Shown here piece by piece: positions 45,010 through 58,336 of a stretch of 64,000 nucleotides of DNA. The position numbers were made by a program, and so were the translations under genes. How positions within the stretch are numbered: position 1 is the first letter of the stretch; every line of letters starts with the position of its first letter. Source of the stretch: Merluccius polli (taxonomy: Eukaryota > Chordata > Actinopteri > Gadiformes > Merlucciidae). The stretch covers positions 27,501 through 91,500 of the forward strand of contig JAOPHQ010005754.1 of the NCBI GenBank assembly GCA_030340625.1. The letters are read 5' to 3'. The notes beneath the pieces were generated by a model. It had not been told where the DNA came from and ran no database searches. It saw nothing but the letters and a program-made list of their open reading frames with translations.

Positions 45010-46568
45010 TGTGCATGTGCATGTGTGCGCGTGCCTGCGTTTGTGTGTGTGGAGGCGACGGCATGCCTGGCTGTGTTTGGCCCTGCTCCGCTACAGACGG
45101 GGGTCTAACGATACCGGGCCCTTAATGTGTTCAAGGTGATCAGGGGCCGACTGCCTCGGTGCCCCGCGCTCCCCGTCCCACTGCCTTTCCCCCGCTGCTG
45201 AGACCCGTTAATAAGGCTCAGCCCACTTCCTCCCTGGCCCTCTGTCTGATTGGATTGACCTGCGGAGCGCCGCGCAGCTCGTTAGGGCCCTCTTAACGAC
45301 GTCTCCCATAGGGACCACTAATTAGCTGGGACTGTGTTGCGTTAGGGAGCCAGTGTGGACTGTGGACGGGGCGGAGGGGGCACCCTTCTCGGCACCCCTG
45401 GAAGGAGAGGGCTCGCGGGCCCCTGAGCCCCGGGGGCCGCTAACTACAAACATCTCACCGGCCCCTGTTCGGCATGGCTGCTTATGGTGGGGGGGGGGGG
45501 GGGGGGGGAGTGAAAAGCCACTGGTCATTACTAGCGTAGTAAGCGTCCAACCCCTCCTTTAAAGTTCACACTTGCAACTGTAGTGTCCAAGAGAAGAAAG
45601 CGCTTGGTTTTGACAGGCAGTATATTCATAAGTCGCATGATGATAATATATGAATGAAGAGGGGATTTTATGATGTCATTAATCAGATCTGTAAATTTGC
45701 GTGAGATTGTGTGCCTGCCTCCCTGTAGTTAAGTAAAAAAAATGACCCCAAAAAATGTGTCGGTTGTTAATCTTGTCTACCAGTGCAGGTAACTAAGTAT
45801 CAAAACCTAAACATTAAAACAAATGACTAACCTTTAAACCTAATCACCAACTTCGGTTGGCCGGCCTATAATATTGACTGTGTTCCTCGACTTGGCAGTT
45901 TCCTGACTTTGCGGATACAAAAACACAACTACAGCAGCATTTAAAAGTTACCATTCAATTAAACTTGAAACCAAAAAGCTCTCTCCTCCTGCTGAAAGCT
46001 GTCTGCTATTGGCGGGGGGGTTGGGGGGGGGGGGGGGTGACAGACACGTACCCTTCCTCCCTGTACACCAGGCCCATGGTCTGGAAGCAGGTGCGATACT
46101 TGATCTCCCCAGGTACTGGCTGGGGCCCTTGAATCCGGCTCTTGGCCACATCAAAAGGAATGTTGACGCAGGACGAGATGGTGCCGGACGTGAGGCCGAT
46201 GGCAAACTTCCTCATGAACTCCAGGGTCGGATCCTGGCACATGGAAATGACAATAAGTGACATAAAGGTTGCACGTGAGCCGACGATATCGTCTTAACAC
46301 ACACACACACACGCGGTGCATAATCTTGAGCGTTGCACGTCTTGCGTTCCACGTGTACGCGTTTGTTTGGTGTGACGGAAACATTTTTCAAGAAGTGTGT
46401 GTATGTGTGTGTGTGTGTGTGCACGCGCGTGGCGGCGATGAAATTGGTGTATACCGTAGAATGTGTTGAAACACTGCACACACACAACATAGCCATAGAC
46501 CATAACAACATACAAAGTGAAAGTATTACCATACGGTCCAGCGTTCAGCAGAGAGCGTGACGTGTGTA

Positions 46569-46605
<37 letters not shown>

Positions 46606-49600
46606 ATGAGGGGCTGGGAGTGAGTGAGAGCGAGAGAACATGAGGGGGCTTGTGGATATGATTGCAAAGCTGGCATGAAAGCCCTGATCATTTTATGGTA
46701 GCGGGGGGCAGATTAGTGCTTCCTGGCCACGGTGCAGCGCTGTGATTGGCTGAGCAGAAGCACATGTTCCTCGCCGAGCCAGCACAGAGGATTTATAAAC
46801 AGGGTTCATGCATGCAGGCGGACTGGGGAGGCATATGGGGACAATTTGGGTAATTGGACTGTGACTCGACACAGGGGTATTACTGTACCAGAGAAGCCTA
46901 GACTCGGAGAGCTCTGGCAGCTAATTGGCCAGGATATTTTTACAAATGACAGCAACCTCTCTGGTCCGGGCCTTTCTCAAGTGGCTGGACACCCTCGGAG
47001 CGACGGCTAAATCAATAGCTAATCCCGTTACTTCTTCCGTTCCTTCCTTCCTTTCTTTCTCGTCGGTTATATTTTGGGTGCGTAGCAGCAAAGTCGGAGG
47101 CAGGGGGCGGTTTTGAGAGTGGTGGTTTTTGGTGGGAGTGAAGTGGGTGGTGGGGGTTGGGGGTGGTGGTGGTGGGAGTGAAGTGGGTGGTGGGAGGGGG
47201 GGGGGGGGGGGGGGGGGGGGGCTGGGGGGGTGGCGGCGGCGTTCTCGTGGTCTAAGTACTCCCATCAAGCCACTTCCTCGCAGCCCTGAGTAAACACACG
47301 TCTCCCCTCTGTGTGCGCGTTCACCTTTGAATGAGGGCTGCGGCTCCTATCTGCACCCTCCTCTCTATTCAAATGGTGATATGGGAGACGGACGGGCCGG
47401 GGCGCGCTGGATTTCACTACGGACACGTCCGAGTTGAAAACTCATTGCTCATGTTCCCCGAGGAAAGAAAAAAAAAAGAAAAGGGCCTCTGGAGCGATTC
47501 TGTCGTTGGCCCGCCCTTAGACGGCAGAAGCCCAGAGTCAACGTATTTCCTCTTTCCTCAGACAATGGTCCAACGGGTTCAACTGCAAAGGTACACACGC
47601 CCTTCAAAACTCGCCACCTTTGACCGTGAAACAAAGATCACCGGCTGGTTATTTAAAAAGCGAAAAGGCTTTTTCAACGTCCTATGAATGAAAACAATGG
47701 TTTCCGGAGGTCTTTCAGACCTTTTAAAAACAAATTAAAAGCGTTTGGTTATCTAAGATTGAACGTAACCTTTACTGGGGAATGTTGAGCGTAGCGGTAA
47801 CAGTGGGCCTCTTCTTGAAAGAAGTACCATTGTCTGCTTCCAATTAGTTCATTGGAGTTAATCTAATGCTCCAGTTTGTACATGTGGAACCAGCGTATGG
47901 CAGCGTTTCCATTCAACAAAATTAACTTTTGTTTGCTCCATCAGGCCCTGCCGGATGTGCAATCTGAAACTTTGAGGATGTTATGGGGAGCAAACAGACG
48001 AGGTATTAGCGGGACTGATCTTACAAACCTCACTTTGATTTTTTTTCCTGTCCCCCCCCTCCCTTCCTCGCTTCCCGCCCACCCCACGCGCTATTCGGAC
48101 TAACCAATCATACTGTCAAAAGCTTGTTATTCCCCACAGGCTAAGTGGCCGAGACATGGGGGTATCATATACCCTGAGGTTAGCAAAAAAGTTGTTGCAG
48201 CTAATAGACGCAAACACCAGGCGCTGGCCCCGCTAAAAGGACTCGTCTGTAGCTGACGTTTGGCTAACATTTTCAGGGCCATAAAGCAAAGCATGTACTG
48301 GAAGTATATTAGAGCTTGAGTGACCCGTCTGTCTGTCATTTTAATGTTTGGGAGTTCAAGACATAAACACAGTGTACAGCGGGCGCAGGCGTTCAGATGG
48401 CGAGCGTACTAACGGGGCCCGAATGATTGGCAGTTTACTGCAGGGCTGTAGTCGAGACCACCTCGGTCGAGTCCAAGTTCAGATTGAGTCTTTGGTGAAT
48501 CGAATCTGATTCAAGACCAAGAGGAGGTTGAGACCAAGTCGAGACCAAGACCACAATAATATGAGTCCGATTCGGGACCAAGACCATGTGGCTATCATTA
48601 CATCGATTGCCGGGCGGGACTATGCAACTTTTGAATAAGCCGTAATGTTTCTTAGCTAGACGCCATATCAACTTCTCTGAATATTTAAGCATTCGCTGCT
48701 GGGCACTTTCTTGGGAGAGAGTAAAATAATGGAAGTAGTAGAAACAATATGTAGCTATGCAATTTCAAACACAGCTTGGGTCTCTTCTCAGAATGGGTCT
48801 TCCGAGACCAATTCACCCGAGACAAATTCAAGACAGAGACAAATTCGTCCAAGACAAGACCGAGACCGTCAAAACGAGACCGGTCTCGAGACCAAGACCG
48901 GACTCGAGTACTACAGCACTGGTTTACCGGGCTGGCAGGAATGGCGTCCTTGACGTTGAAGTAGAAGCCGAAGTAGATCATGTTGAAGACGCCGTGGCGG
49001 CCAAGCGTGGAGGTCAGTCCTTTGTTCAGTCCCTTCAGTCCGAAGCCGTCGGCGTTGATGATGTGTCGCGCCTGGCCGAAGGAGGAGGGTTGCTGTGAAA
49101 GTGGGTGTAGAGGTGGGTTCACAGCACGTACAGTGAAAGAGGACAAAACGACAAACATTCAACATTAATGGGAAAACACAACCGTAACAACATATAGGGG
49201 GCAGGATAGTGCCTAGCGTGTTTGATTCATAACCAAATGATTCTTGGTTTGAACCAAATTTTTACAGGCTACGATCCTATCTGCTCATTAATAACGTACA
49301 CTGTAAGTTGTTTTGCATGAAAGTGCCTGCCAAAGGATACAAATATTAAAATAGTAATATTCAAGAGGGGGGTTGTGTTCATTGAGGAAAAGTGTCCCCC
49401 TTTACCTCTTTGAAAGAGTCCCTGTTGGCCTGAAGACTGACTTTCACCACCTCAAAAGGATTGACCACAATGGCCTCAGTCAGGCCGGATCCCAGCCCGG
49501 CCACCGACAGCGCCTGGGGAGACAGGGGAGAAGGAGGACGTGAAAGTGTGAAGGTGTAAAGTTAAAGAACTTGTCAGCAGTTTTTTACAGGTTGTTAGAA

Positions 49601-51417
49601 GCAAGCGTTTTCTGTTATCCACTGTCTTTCATGATTTCCGTGAAAAGCACTTAAGTGTGGTCTGAACATGTTGGTAACTCGTGAAAATGGTCCTCCATTG
49701 TTTTAAATGGGCGAAGATTTCTTTGGTTTTCTTTGTTCCAGGCTTTCATCAGACAAGTTTTAGTGACAAATAAAATCAGACAAATGTCCTCACACATCAT
49801 CTCACGTCACACTTTGCCAGGGGTTGCACTTGAGTCTGGCAAGGCCCACTCAGAATGGGTCTATCATTTTACAAAACTACATCACAAAGTCCTATACGTG
49901 GAATCAGGAGAATGTAACCAGGCTGAGGGTGGTACTAAACATATATCTGCCTCTACTTTGTGGTGAGACAGTGGGGGAGTGGAAGCCAGTGGTAGCCAAA
50001 CTGAACAATAACAAACATATGGCTGGGAGTATTATTGCGGGCGAGCACATAACGTACAAATAAAATGTCTTGCATAGCTGTAAATCTTTCAGAACTTGGT
50101 TTCCCCCAAAGTACCCAAAATCCGTTGCTATGTAAATGGATGGGTAAATCCGATATCACTTACTTTTTTTACTTACATAGAGTTATCTCTTCTTGTAAAA
50201 ATTATTACAGTCTAGGTATGGGGGGAAAAAAACCGCAAGCCAAAGTTGAAACCCGCTCCATAATTGAAACAATGCGGAGGGGGAGGAAACACATCGACGG
50301 AGACTGTGACGAACATCATTCATCATTTAATTTATTAATACTTCTGAACCGCAAGGGGCCTAATAGAGTCTGTCTGAATGGATGTTTTGTTTCCGCAAAC
50401 GTGTTCTCCGAGAATCACCATTACTCAGTGTGATTGTCACCGCCTGATAAATGTCAGGTGGTGAATAAAGGTGGAGAAACGTCAAAGAGAAACGTGATGA
50501 CAGCAACGAGATGGAGGTAGTCGGAGACGGAATGGACGTGTTGCTGTGCAGACAGGATCCAGAGCTGAGGGAAACGCAGTGTGTCATGAATTATTGTTTT
50601 GGTAAAGGCACTCAAATGCATTTCATATTACCTTTGGCTGCAGATTAGATATGTGCATGTGTGCGTGTGTGTGTGTGTCTGTGTGTTGAAATAAAATTCG
50701 TGCCTCTGTGGGGGGTGTGTGTGTTTAAGCCTGAGTATGTCTGTGCAAGTCTTGATGTGAGTCTCTGCATGTGTGTATGTAAGTGCACATGCTTGCGTGT
50801 GTGCGTGCGTGTGTGCCTGCGTGTGTACATTTGTGTGTGTGTGTGTGTGTGTGTGTGACTGTACGTGCTCAGAGAGAGGCGTAATGGGAACACGTCAAGA
50901 ACATGTTTGAAGCTCATTAGTCTTCCAGCCTCTTTATCCTGCTGTCAGAGCTGGGGAACCCATCCTGTCAGACAGGCCTCACCCATTGACACAGCCAGCC
51001 AGCCCTCCAGTCAGGTAGCCAGCCAGCCAGGTAACCAGCCAGATACCCAGCCAGCCAGGTAACCAGTCAGCCAACCAGGTAGCCAGTCAGCCAGTAAGCC
51101 AGCCGGCCAGGTGCACAGTCAGCCAGCCAGCCAGCCAGTCAGCTTACCAACCGGGTAGCCAGTCAGAGAGCCAGTCAGTCAGTCAACAAGCTAGTCATCT
51201 GGCCAGTCAGTCAGCCACCCAGCTAGCCAACCAACCAGCTGGCCAACCGGGCATCCTGTCAGCTAGCCAAGCAGCCAGTCAGCTAGCCAGTCTTCCAGTC
51301 AGCTAGCCAACAGCCAGCCAGAGAGTTATTAATTCATTATTTGTGTTATTCCTGTGTCCTCATGAATCAGAGTGAAGGTATTCAGCTGGGCCACACTGAA
51401 TCAATGGAGTGCTGGAG

Positions 51418-51469
<52 letters not shown>

Positions 51470-51494
51470 ATGTGTATGGGTGGAGGCAGGTGTG

Positions 51495-51533
<39 letters not shown>

Positions 51534-51571
51534 GAGGTTTTTGTGTCAGTGCACACAGTGTGTGGAGCCAG

Positions 51572-51616
<45 letters not shown>

Positions 51617-51952
51617 AACATGCATACGTGTGGAGGCAGGTATGTATACAGTGCATATATGCATGGAGTCAGATGTGCATCTGCGTGTGTTTGTGTGTCG
51701 GTGTGTGTGTGTGTGTGTGTGTAAGCATGAAGGCAGGTGTGTGTGTGTCTAAGCATGGAGGTTGGTGAGTGAGGGTAATTTCCTTGCACTAATGATCCTA
51801 CATGATTGCAGCACTTGATCCCTGGGAGGGGCGCGCGCGCATGCATGTGCATGTGTGTGCGTGCACGAGTGTGTGTTAGGGAAAATCCTATCGCCACCAG
51901 AATGGGAAGACGGCAGCGTGGATGGAGGAAGACGAGGAAGAGGGGGGGTCTG

Positions 51953-51990
<38 letters not shown>

Positions 51991-54616
51991 GGGGGGGGGG
52001 GTGATGGTTTACAGACATGATGGATGATGGCCAGGTACGCAGCATTTCTCTACTGATGGCTGTGCAAACACGCTTCAGGGGGGGGGGGGGGGGGGGGGTG
52101 AAGGGTGCAGGGGGGGGGGGGGGGGGGGGAGGCTGTGAGAGCCATTTATCAGGACACCTGACACCTGGCTGCCACCTGGGGAGGTGGAGTGTGACGGCCA
52201 CGCCCCACCTTCTCTCCGAATCTAACCTGTTTACACTGCTGACTCCAGCCTGGAGGAATCCTGCTGATGGGTCTGGAGGAGTGGATGAGTGGATGAATGG
52301 GGGGGGTGAGGTTGATGACTGGATGTGTGTGTGTGTGTGTGTGGGGGGGGGGGGGTGGATGAGGTTGATATGTGGGGGGGTGAGGTGGATGCATGTGGGG
52401 GGGTGTGTGTGTGTGTTTGGGGGGGGTGGGGTGGGGGTGGGGTGGGGGTGGAGAGATGGAGGATAGAGGAGAGGATGAGGTGGATAAATGGACAGGTACC
52501 ATAATGGTGGGGAAGAGTGGTGAGGGCCAGGATAAGGAGGACGAGTGAGTGAGGGGTAGAAGATCAGTGGATGAGAGCGGGGGGGGGGGGGGGGGGGGGG
52601 AGGACTGATCTGTCTGAGTGTGTCTGTATGCGTGTGCATGAGTGTGTGTGTGTGTGTCTTACCAAACCAGTCGACAAAGGGGTAAGGCCAAGCAGCTTCT
52701 TATACTGCTCAAAAGTGAAGAACTAGACAGGAAGAAGGAGACAATGAGCTATCAAACATATAGTTCACACACACACACACACACACGACTCCAATACACA
52801 AGTACAACAAATGCTAGGTTGCCTAGCGGTTGCGCACCCTTTACAGACAACAACTTTGTTTTCGTACACGGTAGTTTTAAGAGCGTCCTGCAGCCCAGAC
52901 TGAGCGCTTGTGTGTTTGTTCTGCCAAGACATTAAGAGGGAACTACACGCCGCAGTCGTCTTTTAAAAGGGAACAGTCTGCACCACCGAGAGTCTCATCC
53001 ACAGACGTGTTTATCTGGGGGGGGGGGGTTTCATCACGTTGGTGTAATTTCCTCTAAGTGTCGAACCCCTGCTTTGTTCGCCGCGTGAGCGATTAGCCTC
53101 ATGGCAGACTTCACACGTCACCGTCCCCGCGCTGTCTCATTAGGAGGCGCACTTCCATCTGAGGCAGCCCGGCCCCCCTCTGGTCCTGGACCCACCCCTC
53201 CCTCACTCCCCTCTCTGACCCTGTCCCCGTCAGCCACAGATGGAGAGAGACAGCGGGGTTGAGAGAGGAGAGAGAGGGGAAGAGAGGGAGGGATGGGAGA
53301 GCAGGAGTGGGGGGGGGGGGGGAAGAGTCGGTGAGAAAGAGAGAAGGGGAAAGAGAAAGTGTGAGAGAAAGAGAGGGAACGATAGAGAGACAAGATACGG
53401 CCCATCGATGTATACTTGCAGCTCTGGGGAAAGGCTTGCTAAAGGGTTCCTGGTCAGTATTATTTAATTGCTATTCTCAGTATGAGAATATCAGGTCGGC
53501 TCAAATGGTCTAAACACAGAGAGTAGGTCTTCAGGAGCAACCTGAAAGGACAAGACGACCACACCACAGCCTTACCTTGACTGCTCTCTTCGGTGTCTCA
53601 GCCAGTATCGGTGGCATGATTCCCTTGTAGAATCCATAAATGCTGCGGGGAGAGAGGGAGAGAGAGATAGAGAGAGAGCATTTATATTCATCAAATAAAT
53701 GTTAATTCTCGTCTATGATTATGTGTATCTGTCTTTCATATACATCAACGTTATGATGTTCCATTGGACAGAATTGCAGAATTGTATTGTGGTAGAAGTA
53801 GGTATTTTGTTTCTTCATTCTGCACAGAAAGCACAAACTGTGTTGTATATACGTTCCAGGAGTGCATGAGTGTGCAGTTTCCCACATGTCACTGGGAAAC
53901 CTTTACTTAAAGGTGCAACAGAAATCTGTGTGTTTTGTCAGGTACTTGCTTCATTTGCTTAAATTTTTTTGTCAGACGGTTTTTGTGTCAGAAGCATTCA
54001 TATCATAATCTGTCAATCACAAAGAAGCTTAATCTACTACTTCGAATAAAATATAAATATGAATAAATTTGATTATCCAAGCGTTCTCTGAGAGACACAA
54101 GTGTCATTGACACAAATTACATTTCAACGTACAAAACAATTACTAAATGGTTGCTTACTGGAGTGGCGATGAAGTTATATGAACTGTGGCATACTTCCTC
54201 AGCACCACACAACAGTTGTTGTAATTCCCTGCTCTTGTTCCAATGTTGTTTCAAGGGGATTGTCCCTCAACCAAAACAGGCAGAACTGGTCTCACAGTAC
54301 AACAGTAAACATAAGACAGGAGTCTTCTATTTATAAATTACAAGAGACATATGGTTATCTAGTTTTATCATCAACAACGATCGCCTTTGGTCGCATAGCA
54401 ACATGACAGACTCCTATCTGAATGCAAATGTGACCGATGACGTGGCAGTAGATGTGGACAGAAACACATGTATACATACATTTATATTTGTTGAATAGGT
54501 AAAAGCATATATTTTCCATGTCATGTTTTATGACATGGCATATATGTTACATGCAGTATATGTATGTAGAGTCCTTTAGTTATTTAGAAGGGACAGACAG
54601 ACAGAGAGCAGGGTAG

Positions 54617-54683
<67 letters not shown>

Positions 54684-54688
54684 AAAAC

Positions 54689-54724
<36 letters not shown>

Positions 54725-54864
54725 GAGAATACGTGCATGTGTGTCTTCGGCCGGTGTCTTCTGTATGTGTGCGAACGTGTGTGCATACAGTATGTTGCAG
54801 CATCAGTGTGTGTATGTGGGTGCATGTGTGATCATGCATGTGTGTGTGCGTGTGTGTGCGTGAT

Positions 54865-54902
<38 letters not shown>

Positions 54903-57900
54903 AGACACAGAAGACTACAGAGGTGCACAAGATCACGTACGCCGGTGAAGTTCATATTGACAGAAGACACAGGTCCCGTGGACAGCGGAGACAGACGGGG
55001 GGGGTGACCAGAGGGGCCATGTCACCCGTGTCCACTCCGCTGTTGTGTCAACACCGTCAAACAAGTCAACAGAGATGCGCTCAGACGATTACATCCATCC
55101 TGTAAATATTATCTGGAAGGTCCTTCTATCTGGCTGACTATACACAGGGGCCCTTAAGAGCCCAGAGCATTTCACAAGGAGGCAACAGAGGTAACCGTCC
55201 ACAAAAGCCAAACCCGCGCGTTGACCCACGGCGAATTATAACAAACACCTGCAGTCGAGTCGTGCGCCAGGCCCCTGCCTCCTCCAGTGGCACCTGAAGA
55301 CACACCGGTGGTACTGTCGCAGAGCCTCGCACACACACACACACACGCACACACACACACACCGACACCCACGCAAAAATGTACCCAGCCATAGTAATGT
55401 TGCATGCTGAGGGGTATGCAGGGGGAGGGGGGGGGCGGTTATCCCTGCTATTGTTGGGGTGTGGCGAGGTTATTTCAGGAGATCGGAAGCGCCCGTCCTC
55501 GGCTCTCTTTGTCCATGCAAATGTTGGCCACCAAAGTTCCCGGGCGGTGGTGAACCCACACAGCCACCGGGTGACGAGGGAGAGAGAAATTTGTTACAGA
55601 CCAAATATGGCCACCGCTGACGGGCCGTGATTTGAATGCTCATTTGGTTCCCAATGGAAAGCACACACGCTAAGTCCCCATTTTGACTTTCCTTAAACAA
55701 ATCGCTGGCCAGACACAAGCAAGAGGGAGGGAGGGAGGGCAGCTGGCCGTGTGTGTGTTTGGGGTTTGTGTGTGTGTGTGTGTGTGTGTGTTTGGGGTGT
55801 GTGTGTGTGTGTGTATGATTAGTCCCTGATTTTCATGTTCTGAACGACCTCATTCATCTAATAAACAGCTCAAATTGACAGACAAAAGACAGGATGACGA
55901 CGATAATTAAAATGCTCATAACACCACGTGGCAAATACCAATCTGGATGGCATGTTACTCTATGCTATGTAAGACATTGTAAATACCAACAAAACCCGAA
56001 AGTCTTACGACCCTGGTGTGTTACAATGCCTTTTGTTGCTCACTCCATGCGGTGGAGGTCCACATTCCACGTAGAACCCACTCACCAACTGAACCAAACA
56101 ACCAGCATGCTTCTTCCGAAAATATTTTCTATTTTGTTTTGTTCCCCAGCAGCTGGTCTAACCATGACTTTGTCAGTCACAGGTGAACTCCAGACGAAGG
56201 TCACCTGGTCAGGTGAAAAATAGAAAGTTAATGAGAAAATACCTGTGGCCAATCGTTAAGGGTGACTTAATTAATCATGATTCATTCATGGTATTACGGT
56301 TTAAAGATGGCAAAAACACCAAGTTTCGATGCCATGGGTGGTGATGATATGTGTAACGTCAGCGCTCCACTGAAAATGCTGCGTCGCCAACAACTGCTTT
56401 TAAAGTTTCAATTTTTCATATCGGTATTATTGTACCAAACATGATCTTGAACTAAACCTAACCCTTTGGTTAACTGTTGATGTGGTAGGCCTACACACGG
56501 CCACTCTCAGCAGCAGTCTGAGGAGCATTACCTGATGTCTCCCAACATCAGGGACAACAATTATTGAGGATAAAACCTTTTGCAAGTGCTAAACTTGAGG
56601 ATAAAACCTTGAGGCTAAACTTGAAGATAAAAACTTGAGGATAAATCCTTTTGCAAGTGCTAAACATTAGCATTCGAAAGAAAATCAAGAAACACATTTA
56701 CAAATCACAAACATTCCTAAAGGCTGATTTATTGAATACAAAAAGATATAAAAACATTTGTGTATATTGTGTTTGATAATTTCTTTAATTTAAAATTTGT
56801 TTAAAATATTTTTTTATTTAAAATATTTTTGCATGAAAAATAGAAATATTTAACACATTTTTATCCAGTTATACAATGTTCATAGGACCATGTGTGTCTA
56901 TAGTTCATAAATAACAAAATGTCTATTTTAAAATACTAAATTGCTATGATTACTATCTAGAAATAAACACAAAACAGTAGTTATAAATGTGAAGGTTACC
57001 AAATTAAATGGGTACTAATTTTATCAAGCCATGAGAAGAGTACAGGACTTTGCATCTATGATGCAGGAATTAAAAAAAAGTATTTTAAAACATTTAATGA
57101 CTATTATTTTCCCCAACATAATAACACACATCAACAACAACAACGCTAACGTCAGCGGACGATGTGCGCGCTACGTTTGGTCTCTCTACAAGCCATAGAG
57201 AGCACTGCAGGGCCGTCGATGGTTTCCTGGCCTCGGAGACGCGTGTTTCAGTCACATGTGTGTGTGTGTGCGTGTGTGTGCGTGCGTGTGCATGCATATT
57301 TCCACGTCTGTCTTCGTTCTAATCACCGGCCGCCGTGGCTCAGGTTTCCTCCCGCCGCCTCCGAGAGCGGTCGGGGGAGCGAGTGTTAGCTCAGCGCGGG
57401 CACGTACCACAGAGGGAGAGTTTATTTTTAATAATAATTCTACAACACTGGGGCTTTAGCGCTATTTGTATAAATGATGTCTAAGTGGTTTGGCCCAGGG
57501 GGTAATCCATTACTTGCTACTGGGAGGGGAGTACCGCCGGAAAAATATACTGCCGGTGATAAGTAGTTCGTAAACGGAAAGTGGATCTTTTGTCTTAGTG
57601 TCGGGGCTCACAGGACATGAAGTGTGTGTGTGTGCGCCTGGCTGTGTGTCTGTCTGTGCCTGTGTGTGTGTGTCTTTCTGTCTGTGTCTGTACATGTGTG
57701 TGTGTCTGTGTGTGTGTGCATGCCTGTATGTGTGTGTGTGTGTGTGTGTGTGCAGGTATGTGTGTGTGTGTGTGTGTGTGTGCGTGAGAGCCTTGTTGAA
57801 GAACTCGGTTGGCAAACAAACATGATGTGTTGGAGTAATCTAATCAGTAATAACATAACTCAAGTTCCTCAGCCAAATGGCACACCTAAAACAACACCAT

Positions 57901-57946
57901 ACCAAAGCATGCACCGTGTGTGTATGTGTGTGTGTGCGTGTGTGTT

Positions 57947-58013
<67 letters not shown>

Positions 58014-58186
58014 AGCGTGTGTATACATGCATATATATATATGTGTGTGGTCACGTGTCTGTGCATGCATGTGTGTATTTGTATATACTGTATAAGTGTC
58101 CGAATGTGTGTGTTTGTGTGCATCACTGCGTAAATATGTGTGTGTGTGTGCCTGCATGCATGTGTGTGTAGCGTGTGTGTACATGC

Positions 58187-58221
<35 letters not shown>

Positions 58222-58302
58222 GTCACATGTGTCTTTGCATGCATGTGTGTGTTTGTATATATGTGTCCGAATGTTTGTGGGTTTGTGTGCATCAGTGCGA
58301 AA

Positions 58303-58336
<34 letters not shown>

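Larger units (their letters stand above)
46234..48927 (-). other. slc25a21 intron (2694 bp) carrying a MITE at its donor
   Basis: A hAT-like MITE begins at intron position +7. TG/CA repeats flank 46290-46610, and a G-rich tract lies at 47140-47235. Non-repetitive candidate regulatory DNA is at 46690-47030 and 47330-47700. Confidence 0.8.
49514..52662 (-). other. slc25a21 intron (3149 bp), repeat-filled
   Basis: AGCC-type array (50985-51325), long TG tracts (51419-51760), G runs (52079-52130, 52580-52600) and G/T-rich sequence. A (CA)n tract (minus strand) begins a few bases after the donor. The span 49560-50600 is AT-rich unique DNA. Confidence 0.8.

Noticed and set aside
51749..52639. 296-aa minus-strand Pro/His/Thr-rich frame
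   Set aside because: Composed of CA, C-run and CCCCA repeats within a slc25a21 intron, with no recognisable domain.
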